This document shows positions 46,501 through 58,700 of a DNA stretch of 64,000 bases, one piece after another; position 1 is the stretch's first letter; the number at the start of each line of letters is the position of its first letter. Both the position numbers and the translations under genes were made by a program. The notes beneath the pieces were generated by a model. The model had not been told where the DNA came from and made no database searches. It saw only the letters and a program-made list of their open reading frames with translations. The DNA is from Owenia fusiformis (lineage: Eukaryota > Annelida > Polychaeta > Sabellida > Oweniidae). The stretch lies in the NCBI GenBank assembly GCA_903813345.2, contig CAIIXF020000008.1, positions 33,630,867 through 33,694,866 on the forward strand, given 5' to 3'.

Positions 46501-49205
46501 CGAGGGATACAGGAGTTCACCTATCCTCACTGTTTAAATCGTTTATCCAACCTCATTTGGACTTTTGTGATATTATATATGGGTGTGGCAAAATGACAAA
46601 GCTCAGACTTTACAATATAAAGCAGGCATTATCGTTTCAGAATCTATCTATGGTTCTGGGAATGTCACACATGGGAAGTTAATAAATGCCTAATTTGCCT
46701 ATTGATGACAAGTAAAAAGGACACAGCCAAGGATAGTATTGCTTATATAATAAAAAATCTTAGCATTGGAGCACTCATAAAATATTATCTTTATTTTAGA
46801 CATCATTTACTTGGGAACAACCTCTCTGGTCCCAGAAAACACTTCAATGCACATTCATCCAAAAACAGTAAAGTGCAATATTTTTATTTTACCATCATGT
46901 TCATATTCATATCATAAATGATGGCAAACCTATAATGCTGCATGCATTTGGTGGCCAACAATGTACCTCAATAAAGCATATACTGTAAACAATATAATTA
47001 AAAATAATATTTATTTTTCAGGTGGTTTGAAGGGTGTAACAGCTGACAGAGTTCATGAATTCTTTCAAGCCAGTAAGACCAGAACGGAAGAACATGACTC
47101 TAGTTTTTTCGATCAAAGATCATTGGAAGAAACAATACTAAGTTGTTGGACAGCTGTTCATGATCCTGATCTGATGGAAGGTTGGCGTTTGTTTTGGAGA
47201 AACCTATTTGAGGTAAACCTGTTTTATAGCTGTAATTGTCTGCTTCATTTTAAACATTGTGTCATACAAATAACAAGGCAGTAGTATTAATACATTTTGG
47301 CATAACTTACCATGACATGTAACTTAAATTGGCGTGTAATTAATACAAGTTATAGCCTTGAATGTCATATTTCAAGATCGGCCATAGTGAATAAATATCC
47401 AAGTCAAGTAGACTCCCTATACTACATATGCAAAGCAATATATCTCAAAATATATGTAGGCATCAAACTGTATTTTAAGTTTAATTCTCCTTAACATATG
47501 GGCCTTGCATTTAATGTAATTATGGTGGCCAATTAAATATTGGTTTGGGATACTGGAAATTCTTTCTTGATCAGAGGTATTATGCCCATTTATAAAACAT
47601 CAGTATATAAACTGGGCCCTGTACACCAAATTCAAAAGAATAGACTTTAATCATATAAATTGACCTTGAGTCATTTAAGTATCAAAAATTGAATTTTGTA
47701 TGAAAAAATCAGAATACTGGTATTTGAGTTTTAAAGTCCATCAGAAGTGAGTGGCCATATTGAAAACTTCTTCTTGTGCAGAGGTCTTAAAGAGAATACG
47801 GCAAAATCTGTCAACAAATATTAAAGTTAGTGCCCTTAGACAGACATTCTTTATCATTACTTGCACTTTCCCTATGTTAGTTTTTACATATAATCATTAC
47901 ACTCATTTTATTCTTAAAATAATATAAAACAAGGCATTAACATGACAAAATGTCACCACCTAAAACAATTTGATCAATTTAAAGCAAGTTGGAAAATACC
48001 TTTTGACCTTGAGAAGGTCATTGAAGGTCAAAGGTCAAATCTAAAGTCAGATTTGAACTTCTGAGAACTTGTAAAGTCAAATTTGAACTTCTGAGAACAT
48101 GTAGATGATTTTGAAAAAAAAATTTAGTCAATTTGAAGCAAGTTGAAAAAAGACCTTTTTGACCTTTTTTGACTTTGAGAAGGTCATTGAAGGTCAAATG
48201 TCAAATCTAAAGTCAGATTTGAATTTCTGAGAACATGTAGATGATTTTGAAAAAAACATTTAGTCAATTTGAAGCAAGTTGAAAAAAGACATTTTTGACC
48301 TTTTTTGACTTTGAGAAGGTCATTGAAGGTCAAATGTCAAATCTAAAGTCAGATTTGAATTTCTGAGAAGATGTAGATGATTTTGAAAAAAAATTTAGTC
48401 AATTTGAAGTAAGTTGAAAAAAGACCTTTTTGACCTTTTTTGACTTTGAGAAGGTCATTGAAGGTCAAATGTCAAATCTAAAGTCAGATTTGAATTTCTG
48501 AGAACATGTAGATGATTTTGAAAAAAAAATTTAGTCAATTTGAAGCAAGTTGAAAAAAGACCTTTTTGACCTTTTTTGACTTTGAGAAGGTCATTGAAGG
48601 TCAAATGTCAAATCTAAAGTCAGATTTGAATTTCTGAGAACATGTAGATGATTTTGAAAAAAAAATTTAGTCAATTTGAAAAAAGACCTTTTTGACCTTT
48701 TTTGACTTTGAGAAGGTCATTGAAGGTCAAATGTCAAATCTAAAGTCAGATTTGAACTTCTGAGAACATGTAGATGATTTAGAAAAAAATTGAAGTCAGT
48801 CTAAACAGTATTTGTTAAGTTATAGGAAGTTGTAAGAAATTGTTACAGACGCCGGACGCCAACCTCCAACCACCAACCTCCAACCACCAACCACCAACCG
48901 CCGTCACAAAAAAACGGAGACCATAACAATATGTCACCACTTTTGGTGGTGACATAATAAATACCATATTGACATTATAGGTTTTGGATTTCAACTCTGA
49001 TGGGTACATCAGCTTTGATGAATATGTTGTCTACTGGCAAGCCTGGAAATTGGACCCAGTTCAGGCAAAGATGCAGTTTGATTATATTGATACAAACCAT
49101 GATGGGAAAATCTCAGAGGACGAGCTTGTTGAGGCCTTCACTGATTATTTGAGCAATTATACTGATAACGGAAATAGATTCTTTGGACCATTGCTTGACT
49201 TTTAA
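43529..49205 (+). CDS. SCP-like EF-hand protein, gene D (4 coding exons)
   Basis: Exons: 43529-43549 (MEDTTKQ), 45910-46051, 47022-47212, 48981-49205; phases 0, 1, 0; 192 aa, all open with canonical GT/AG ends. Calcium loops in exon 4 are DFNSDGYISFDE and DTNHDGKISEDE; the tail is FFGPLLDF. EF1 (DLKKVGCFEYGN) is degenerate exactly as in B. Exon 2 has four possible in-frame acceptors (atacag, cag, gtacag, cag); 45910 was chosen to match B and E, and 45907 would add one Gln. The promoter carries a 767-bp insertion and a tagata in place of the TATA. Introns hold two MITEs, LINE debris and a minisatellite-bearing element. The coding sequence nevertheless looks under constraint. AATAAA at 49365-49370 is a likely poly(A) signal. 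Confidence 0.86.
43868..44352. mobile_element. TTAA-flanked element in gene D intron 1
   Basis: Begins after TTAA as agtgtgcgcc and ends ggagact before TTAA. It shares internal and right-end sequence (agtacacacataaat, ggtatacgtagcc) with the element at 11146-12137. In B and C this intron has ~1.6 kb more sequence at this point, including the SINE-like unit, so the insertion came with a deletion. Confidence 0.7.
44514..45379. mobile_element. MITE with ~55-bp TIRs in gene D intron 1
   Basis: Left end attagagagatttcgcacat, right end inverse (atgcgaaaactctctaat-like). The inverted match extends through gtgaaagtacaacttata and on to gtatacatatact with few mismatches. Gene B has no insertion here. 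The right half includes a segment at about 45100 (cagggtgtttcataaggagc) that resembles a mariner-type end. Confidence 0.8.
46460..46900 (+). pseudogene. LINE reverse-transcriptase fragment in gene D intron 2
   Basis: Decayed frame with Leu-Phe-Lys-Ser-Phe-Ile-Gln-Pro-His-Leu-Asp-Phe-Cys-Asp, the conserved motif near the end of non-LTR retrotransposon reverse transcriptases, followed by Tyr-Gly and a Lys-Leu-Arg-Leu-Tyr-Asn stretch. Stops interrupt it at 46681 and beyond. A later piece near 46800-46860 (FRHHLLGNNLSG) fits the downstream part of the same protein. Homologous introns in B and C lack it. Confidence 0.6.
47950..48953. mobile_element. TIR element with 135-bp minisatellite, gene D intron 3
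   Basis: Ends tgtcaccacc (47950) and ggtggtgaca (to 48953) are inverted repeats. Inside, a ~135-bp unit (gactttgagaaggtcattga at 48171, 48307, 48442, 48578 and 48704) is repeated about six times. Near the right end is a caaccaccaacctccaacca run and a perfect hairpin tgtcaccacttttggtggtgaca. Intron 3 of B and C lacks the insertion. It ends 27 nt before exon 4. Confidence 0.85.
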
Positions 49206-49566
49206 GATGGAAGAAGTAGACAAAATTCAGCCACTGTAGTGAGCTAAAAAAGAATCACTTTGATATGTTAAAAATGAAGAGCTTTCGAGTTTCGATTTTC
49301 TTCTTAACCTGATACCTGCACATGATTTAATAACTTAGTTGAAATTAAAAATAAGAATGGATGAAATAAATCTAGATCTTTTTAAAATTAATGCACACAA
49401 AAAGTATTGTTTATCATTGAAATTTTTTATAGGTCTAGATAAGAAAGGTAAAGATGACCAAAAATATCAAGTCAAAATTAAGAAAATGAAAGGTCAAGAA
49501 CAATCTAGGTCATTTAGAATCTGGAGTCTTTAATTGAACTCTCAATTTCACCAGTCTTGTTACTCT

Positions 49567-49793
49567 TACAGCATTCGCCGTAATAAGAGCTTTTGAAATT
49601 GAAATTCTCATTGTTACCCATTACAAAGAGCGTCCATATATTGAGAGAAAAATCCCCAGGAATTTCATGTATTGGGATTTTTTTGGCAAAAATGCCTAAT
49701 TTGCAATGAAAGTGACAACATATTTTTACAATAATGATATGTATTGTTATTGGAGAGAATACGGTAAAGATCTCTAAAATAAAGCAAGAATCT
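49567..49793. mobile_element. Truncated TIR element 3' of gene D
   Basis: Left part of the 41069-type element (tacagcattcgccgtaataa). The sequence then jumps from gcaagaatc to ttgtctattagcaaataatg, which in C lies beyond the element's right end, so an internal deletion removed the rest. Confidence 0.7.
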
Positions 49794-50004
49794 TGTCTAT
49801 TAGCAAATAATGAGTATATGTTAGATAACTGACAAAGGAGAATTCAAGTATCCCGTCGGACAATTATCTAATTAAGATTACCTACACAAATTACACACAC
49901 AAATATATGTGAAAACATATTTATGAGACTGTAGTGTTCTAGGTACATGCGCTCTTAGATAGACAAAAGAAAAAGGAACAAAGCTTAATAGGTCCCAGTT
50001 GGCT

Positions 50005-50171
50005 ATTAAATAATATAAACAAATAAACCAGGGTGTTTGGAGTCGTAGAAATGTATTGCATCATAAAAAATATACCATTACATAATATTACATAACGTTA
50101 CATTACATTACACAACATTACATAACATTATATAACCCTACATAATTAAAACCTGAAAACAACACCTTCCA
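50005..50171 (+). repeat. 167-bp direct repeat, left copy
   Basis: attaaataatataaacaaat through acaccttcca is repeated with the same length at 50711-50877, with only a couple of substitutions. It contains a cattacataacattacatt simple-sequence core. Confidence 0.9.
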
Positions 50172-50340
50172 CTATGCACCAAAAGTACATAACACAAACT
50201 AAACTAAAACCTAAGTTAACTATCAAATTAAAACAAGAAAAACGGTAAAATAAAAATAACCCTCAAATGCAACTAAGACCCAAGTGGAGGGAGGGTGGGA
50301 GAAAAAGCTAGCGCATATTACTGCCTAATGCTACATGTAA

Positions 50341-50600
50341 GCTGCTACTGCCTGACTGCCTGACTGACTGCCTGACTGACTGCCTGACACTGACTGCCTG
50401 ACTGACTGCCTGACTGCCTGCCTGACTGCCTGCCTGCCTGACTGCCTGCCTGCCTGACTGCCTGACTGCCTGCCTGCCTGCCTGCCTGCCTGACTGCCTG
50501 ACTGCCTGCCTGCCTGCCTGCCTGCCTGACTGCCTGCCTGACTGACTGCCTGCCTGACTGCCTGACTGCCTGACTGACTGACTGACTGACTGACTGGAGT
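50341..50600. repeat. Tetranucleotide microsatellite (CTGC/CTGA)
   Basis: About 260 bp of ctgc and ctga units in irregular order, between the two 167-bp direct repeats. A Ser/Gly/Gln/Arg-rich ORF on the opposite strand is an artefact of the repeat. Confidence 0.95.
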
Positions 50601-50710
50601 GACCATGTGACCTGATGAATATCCTACATAGTCATCAGTACATTAGCATAAGTAAATAAACAAGCCCAGATGTCCACATTATTTAAATGAAGATACTGAC
50701 ATATCTCAGA

Positions 50711-50877
50711 ATTAAATAATATAAACAAATAAACCAGAGTGTTTGGAGTCGTAGAAATGTATTGCATCATAAAAAATATACCATTACATAATATTACATA
50801 ACATTACATTACATTACACAACATTACATAACATTATATAACCCTACATAATTAAAACCTGAAAACAACACCTTCCA
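50711..50877 (+). repeat. 167-bp direct repeat, right copy
   Basis: Partner of 50005-50171, 706 bp downstream. The pair brackets the microsatellite and may be the ends of a small LTR-like or tandemly duplicated unit, but no TG...CA ends or target duplication were found. Confidence 0.9.
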
Positions 50878-50879
50878 AG

Positions 50880-51340
50880 AAACTCCAAACGAAATAATGT
50901 TGAAAGTCAAATGTCCTGCAACAAGAATATATAAGCACAAATGCCAAAGGGAAGGGTGACTAAAAACTTTAAAGAAACCCAACAAAAAAAGCAAACTGTA
51001 AGTGTAAATCTGTCATAAGAAAAGAAGACCCTATATATCCCAAAACCATGATCTAACGTAAAAAGAAACAATGTCTAACATCCCCCTGCCCCCTCCAATC
51101 GAGAACCAATATCACAATACAGGACCAGAACACCAAGGGACATTTCATTCATACTGAAGTCATTACAATACATGTTGAAGAAAAATTGAAAAAATTGATA
51201 GCCAATACTCATAACATCAAAAATAGTTGTAGATACTAGTACTTTTGTGTGCATATATATATATGTGTTGCTGTATCCTCAAAGAAAAGTATAGAATGGT
51301 GAGATAGGATACCTCGTAGTATCTCTCAAATGATGTATGT
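50880..51340. other. Non-coding, retroposon-tail-like segment
   Basis: No gene. 50925-50960 (atataagcacaaatgccaaa) resembles the retroposon-tail segment inside the element 3' of B and C (about 30320 and 41480). Confidence 0.4.
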
Positions 51341-51344
51341 AATT

Positions 51345-52260
51345 GAGGAGCCATATGATTGGCTGAATTATATAAACAATGTGTCTGACCCAGACAACAT
51401 CAACACTTGGCCCCTCCACACTCACTTCACAAAACTTTTGAATTGTCTATTTAAATGAATTTATCTTGCAAATGAACATTATAATCTTTTCTCAAAGAGT
51501 TTGATAGACCAAACAGTTATACAAGAACATTGTATAAGTGCATCCCTTTTTAACACTACAATATTGAATTCACATAAACTGATTTCGATCTGTCAGATAA
51601 CCTTACATTTGAGATCCTAACAAATTGCCTTACTTTTGATAGGTACAAAACTTCATTATGGCAAACACAATATTATGACATATCAGGTGTCCCACATATG
51701 GCATCTTTTGACATGCTATATTGAATAGTACTTACACAACATTTACTTGATCTTTTCATATTTTTTTAACCTTGCTAACGATACTCTTGGGCAAGTTTGT
51801 ACAAATTTTCAGTGAATTAGGTTCATCATCTTGTCAAAAATGTCTCATTTATTTGGACACCATTTTGGACTATTTCATACAAAACAACATGAAAACGTAA
51901 TTTGTTTTTAAAAAATTACCTTAAAAAGGTCCATTTTTGAAAGAAAACCCTTAGATGTGGGTACATTTTTAGAGAAAGAATCCATAGATGGGGCAGATAT
52001 TTTGAATCCCAGCGGTATCCACTGTACAAAACGTTGACCACCCCCCCCCCCCACAGACTATTAACATCTCTTGTTGCTGAAGTGAGGAATTCTTACTCTA
52101 TTATTGGATTATCTTACTATTGGAAGTCACGTCTTTATAACCAGGTGCAGCCCAGTGATTTTGGAGTGTTTCATACAAAACAACATAAAAACCCAATTTA
52201 TGAGTTAATATAAAATAGTATCTGACAGTCTTTTTAGTTTGTCAAACTATACTTTGAATA
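51345..52260. repeat. Mosaic duplicated 5' flank of gene E
   Basis: Built from pieces matching 33666-34085 and 34285-34440 (upstream of C), then 22841-23060 (upstream of B), and then about 100 bp unique to this place (52105-52200) before the promoter block shared by all B-E copies resumes. Confidence 0.8.
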
Positions 52261-52700
52261 GAATTATGCAAGAAAAATGTGTCTGGTGCTCTTTGCCCTC
52301 TGCTTTTGATACACCATACAGAATGAATCTTTTTTGGCTTTCAGATTTTTTATTCGCCTGCTCTAATTAATTAAATCAGGTTATCTAAAGTTTACTTTCA
52401 TTAAACTATGTCATTTAAAGATGGGGTAAGAACATTAAATTTTGGTAAACAGAATTTAAAATATGTTAAAGCTGCTCAACCTCAGACAAAACAAACCCCC
52501 TCATGCAATGGCTAAATAAATCATTCTAATGTAAGAATTTTGTTTGACGCCAACTCTGCGATTAAGCAGCTTTAAGTTAAAAATAAATTGTGTGAAATGT
52601 GCTTGGTAAAATATCACTCAGTGTCTTGACAATAGATGTTCCCACCCCCACTTCAAATAATGATCATGTCACACAGAAATAATATGTATACCTTAGGTGG

Positions 52701-52710
52701 ACCTATATAG
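52701..52710 (+). promoter_or_regulatory. TATA candidate of gene E
   Basis: acctatatag lies about 45 bp before the ATG at 52752, as in gene B. C and D have acctagatag at this place. Confidence 0.45.
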
Positions 52711-52751
52711 AAAGTTAGTAGGTGTACTAAATCTTCACTTCAAGCGCTGTG

Positions 52752-55700
52752 ATGGAATATACAACTAAGCAAGTGAGTATAACATTCAGATTCTTTATCA
52801 TTGCATTACTTCGTACATAGTATAACAAAACGGTTTGATACACTAAATATAATATTCTTTCACAATATATTTCTCATCACCTGAATAACATTGAACATAA
52901 TGACTTACAAAATAAATATTGGATTATAAGGGAACTTTCCACTATATCTGCCATGTAATCCGACCCAAATTAGCCACCTGGTGGCGAAACTGGTAACTTC
53001 CTACTGGTATCTGAGTAATTGTTTTGGGGAATGCAAGGAGTGGCCTACATCCTCCAGAAATATTTACTATTTTAATGCTATTTGGTGATTTCTGGGCACT
53101 TCCAAAAGTGTATGAGTCAATTAAAGTTATTGATAAAAAGTTTGAAGTGACACTCATCACATCCCCTCATCTAATGGGCCTGTTTATGTCTGTGTAACAA
53201 CTTGAAGGATAATCTTCTCCAGCACCTCCTAAACTGCCCATTTTTCAATTGAGAATGGATTGCTAGTTTCACTGATTTATGATTAACATTTCCAGTCCAT
53301 GCATAGAACGATTTTTTAATTTCATATCACAATTTATAAATCTTTTGGCTGCTGGGCTATGATTTCATATTTTCAAAATTATGGGCAATTATCAGGTTAG
53401 AGTGTTGATTGCGGTAATGGACGGGAAATGGTGGAAAGACTAGACAAAATCAAACTAGCAGTAAGTTTATTTGTGGAAGTTACTAGAATACACTTTATTG
53501 ACCTCAAACTGACCTAGTGCACTGATGCAAGACAACCATGTTTAGACTTGTAATGTTAGAGGGATTCATCCTTAGTTAATCAAGAAGAATATCAAACAGT
53601 ATGCAAGTTCATAACTTGGGTAAAATAAGTGTTCTATCATATTGCAATTGATTCCTCATATTAATACAAATATATGATAATAATAGCGTATAATGCTTTC
53701 AAGAAATAAGCCCGAAAATGGGAATTTTATTGTAATTGAATTAAGGTGGGCCCCTAATTAAATACACTGGATGAAACATTCTGAAATTGCTAAAAGTAGG
53801 GGTCATTGTAACAGCTCCCACTCAGTCAATATTTCATAAATTTCTGTTTTCATTATATGGAATGAAAGATGAAAATCCACTCCAAATAAGTAAGTAAAAA
53901 TCAGTGTTATATATACATAGCAACATGCTGTATTAAAGAAAATGATTGAAAATAACTTTGATAGTTATAAACAACCTATAAAGGGGTAATAAGCTCACAA
54001 AATAAGTATAATTCATTAAAATATTAAGTATATTATTAAAAGGATTGGTTGGGTTACATATGTCCTCAATAGATGTATAAACAAACATATTCATTTCAAT
54101 TTGGAGACCTCCGCTTTGGCTCAGAATTGTATAAGTTGCCATTTTGCCTTCTTTATTGTACTGCGCATGCGTGCATAATTAATGAGTGACATCACATCGA
54201 CAGAGATCGGGATCAAGTTTGACTATGAGAAATGGTAAAATAAAATTAAAAGATCCAAACATAACAGCACAAAAATCATGCCAATTATCATTATTTCACA
54301 TCAAATCAATGTAGGATTGTAAGGTTTAACATTTTTCATGTTATTTGATACTAATAAGCATAGCTTGTAAAGAAACCAGGTTTAAGACTTCGAATTTGAC
54401 TTGACAAAAAATATGAAAAGAAAGAAAGAGGCGACTTGTTAGAGACAATGACATGAAATTGTGAATTGAAAAAAATATTATTTGGGTTTTTATTTTTTGA
54501 GAGTCCATTCACAGGCAATACTTCTCAGTTCAACTAAGGAAAATAAAAACTGATTGAAAAATTCTCAAAAACATAGACCGAAAGTTACCAATGTAATTGA
54601 GCAGAACTGGAGATAAAATTTATTTTAAATTTGAAATCAATCATTTCAGTTAACATCGAAATCCATCCTATATATCGTAAGAAATCATTAAAATACAGTA
54701 AAGAGACATACTCAATAAAGGACTGGGTGTAAAGTGGTAATATGTCACCATTTTCAATTACTCTTCAAGATCTAGAGTCAAACTGTGACAATATTTTGTA
54801 TTTATCAGCTTATTAAAGTGGTATTACACTATCGAAACTATTTGAATTTTGTCTAGAATGAATGAATATATTTATATAAAGCGAGTTGGTCAATTATTGA
54901 GTTTGTTTGTGGGGCATATTTTACCATCTTTCTTGGTTAACAATTTGGCAACTAACATGAAATGACGTCACACTTCAAGTGACCTTGATGTAAAATGGCC
55001 TCTCCATCAACTATGTCAGTGGGTCAATTGATATTATTCTTTTCAATATAATCACTTAACCTAAAGTGTTTTTAAAAAGGTTTTATTTTTATTTCCTCAA
55101 TCACACATGAAGCTATATATTGAGATGAACTAAGAGCCAACCATTAGTTCTGCTTTAAGGTTGGCTATTTTGAATATCTGTTTATATATTTACATTGCCA
55201 TTCTCTCATAGGTACAGCAGGTGCGGCTGTCTGATCTCTCTAGACTGTTTGTGAGGAAGGTAGTGACTTGCATCTTTTCCTGGGATCTGAGGAAGACTGG
55301 CTCTATTGAATATGAAAGTATCATGGAGTTAGCAGACAGGATGGTAAAAATAGGTAATTTCAATATTGGGGAACTTTGCTAATCTTAGGCTGTAACTTTA
55401 TTAATGATACAAGCAAGAATGTAGGCAGAGACATGACTTAATGTCATTAATTTAAGAGCATTTACTATAAGACTATCAAAAAAAACAATCATACTGTGAA
55501 AACAGATTTTTAACAATGAACACATTTTGGACACAACATAGGAAAACGCAAAGAATTACCAGAATGACATGATTTTACGAAATCCTACCATTGCGAGGTA
55601 TTTGTAGAGTGTCTGTTTATGGCCAGCAATTAGTCATTATTGAGTACAAGTACGATTTTACTGTGATCCCCATTCCATCCTCTATCAGACTGCTAAAGCA

Positions 55701-58700
55701 AGTGAAAGTTCTTTCCAAGAAATTACTTGTTGGGTTTCAGCTTCCAGTTTCAATATGGGATTTTAAAACACAACAATCAAAAATTCATTGAGAAAATCGA
55801 TTGAATGCAGAATTTTGCTTTTTTTAAAGGACTGTGAGTTGTTTGTAAATGAATCGGGGGAGTTTTTTCATGCATTTTGCTTGTGTTTTTCATCTAAAAA
55901 ACATCATCACCATATAATCTCCAAAATATTTCTCATTTTCAAGGATTATCTAAGGATTAACACCCAGGTATTTTTATTTTTCAAACTTCAGAGAGAGAGG
56001 GCTGAGAATCATTGATTACGAATGCTTTTGAATTATACAAATGCTGTTTTTAATGCCAATAATTTCTCAAATTGTGTAAATGGTAACCATTCCTTAATCC
56101 CTAGAATTTTCTCTATGAGGAATTTCCCATAGTGATCCAATGGTATAGTTCCAAGCAGATTTTGAAGGCCACTTTGAAGTTCAGCTTCCAACTTGAAAAT
56201 TTCCTCTCAAACAGAGTTCCTATTATCAGCATATCATGAAAAATGATGGCCATTTTACAATTCAGCCGCCATTTTGAAAAAAATTCTGGATTGGAACAGA
56301 GCTACTGTTTCCTTAGGCATCAACGTATAAAATTTGAACCAAATCCATTCACTGGTATTTGAGTTATCAATGATTATGTTTTTTTATGAAAAATGGCGAC
56401 CATTTTGAAAGTCAGTGGCAATCTTGAAAAACTTTTATTGAGTAAAGATAACAGTTTTTAAGAAAAATGGCAGCCATTTTACAATTCAACCGCCATTTTA
56501 TCTTAAATACATCTTTTAATTTATAAATATACAGGGTGGGCCAAAAAAACAATACCCAACTTTAAATCAGGATAAAAATAGTAACATTCAATATGGAACA
56601 TTGACTTATATATCATTTTAAAGGTAATTCATTTCAAACAATTTGGTATATATATAGCACTATGTCATCAATAGTAAAGATTTATTATATATTTGGGAGG
56701 CCGGGTTGCTATTTAGGGTCTCTAGATTTTAGGGATAAACTAGTAAATCTGCGAGATTATGTTAATTGTTTATTTATAGATAATCATTTTGTTAAGCGAT
56801 AATAAAACTTTACTATTGATTTCATGACATAGTGCTATATACAAAATCGTTTGAAAATGAATTACCTTTAAAATGATATATAAGTCAATGTACCATATTG
56901 AACGTAACTATTTTTATCCTGATTTAAAGTTGGGTATTGTTTTTTTGGCCCACCCTGTATATAACATTACATTTTCAGGTGGTTTGAGGGATAGAGCCGC
57001 TGACAGAGTTTATGAAGTCTTTCAAACCGTGAGGAGTGAAACAGAAGAACAAGTCTCGATGTTTTTCACTAAAAAATCAATGTCACAGGCACTTATGGAA
57101 TTTTGGACGTGCAGAAATACTCCTAATGTGTTAAAAGCTTGGGCTGATTTTTGGAGAAACATGTTTCAGGTATACTGTTCATCACCGGGGCGTACCTGTT
57201 CCGCTGTTAATGAGTATAACCGGTCAGAATCCAAGTTTCACTCAGTTTTACTTTTTTTATTCTTGTTTTATTCATACTTCCGAACATTTTCCAATCCTTT
57301 TTCTTTAGTAAGGATGGTGTTTTAACCATAGAAATCGTCATTCATGTCATTGAGGTCATTAAGCAAGCAAATACTTGTTAATATCCAGTTGAAGTCGTAA
57401 ATCCTTGATTTTCGGCTAATTTAATCAGATTTCTGTACAACAGAACATAGTTTTGCACAATTTGACACAAACTATATGTAAAATACTCCTCAAAAAAGTT
57501 AATGACCAGTCTTTTTCCTCATAGGTTTACATGTTAAACCCAATATATGTTTGAACTTTTATTTTCAAAACTTGAAATGAAAGAAAAACTGATAATGTAA
57601 ATGGATATGTGCCTTGACTCATATTCTCTATATTTCAGAACATTTTCAATTCAATCTCTCTGTTACAATATGTTAAAAATTGATGTCAAATTTGAGGAAT
57701 TAAAAAAATGGAAGAACCCATATAAACCAATGGGAAATGGTTTGGTTGCCAAAAGTCATATGAGAAAATATCCATCCATTCAATTGCTCTCAAAAATGGA
57801 ATTTAAAGAGATAATTGAATTTGCTAACTTGCTAATTTGCTAACCATTTTGTAAAATGGCCGCCTTCTACCGCCGATTTTTCTGAAATTCGAAGTTTAAT
57901 GCAACATTAAAATGCGACACCTGAAAACATAATTCTAGGATCTGTGCATGTTGCATTGATATATATCAGTAGCATTGTTTTAATGTAAATTATCAAGACA
58001 TATTACCAAACTTAGGCATGTGATACACCTGTGTTGTAGCCTTAAAGTCCCCGTCTAAAGTTTGAAAATATTTTTTTATCATTCATTTACTATTTGTCAG
58101 GACTTAAAAAGTGATTTTAGATTTGATCAAAACATGTATCATAACCAGTAACTGAGTTATCACAAATTGTATATAATATACAATATAAATAATGGTGGCC
58201 AATTAAATTGGATTTGGGTACTGGAAATTCTTTCTTGACAATCCCCATTTATAAGACATCAGTCTATAAACTGTGCAAAATTGACCAAAATCAAATGAGT
58301 GGACTCAGATACCCAAAAAACAGTCTTTGAGTTATCAAAAATTAAATTTTGTCTGAATGATGGCAGCCAATTTTTATTCAGTGGTCATCCTTTTAGCACA
58401 AGGCATTCGTATACAAGGATTGGTAGCGATATGGTGAACTAAAGTAAACACATTTTTCTCTTAACTTAAACCAGTCATTCTTATGTTATGCATTAATTTC
58501 ACTAATTTTATTCTAAGGATAATATCAATATAAACACCATATTACTATTCTAGGCTATGGATTTCAACTGTGATGGGTACATCACCTTAGATGAATATCT
58601 TGTCTTCTGGAAAGCCTATAAATTGGACCCAGCTCTGGCATGGGTGCAGTTTGATTATATGGATACAAACCATGATGGGAAAATCTCAAAGGATGAGCTT

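Noticed and set aside
50331-50606. Ser/Gln/Gly-rich 91-codon ORF on the - strand
   Set aside because: Translation of the CTGC/CTGA microsatellite.
56873-57325. 150-codon ORF on the + strand taken as a single gene
   Set aside because: It starts in a MITE, passes through exon 3 of gene E and runs into intron; only 56979-57169 is real coding sequence.
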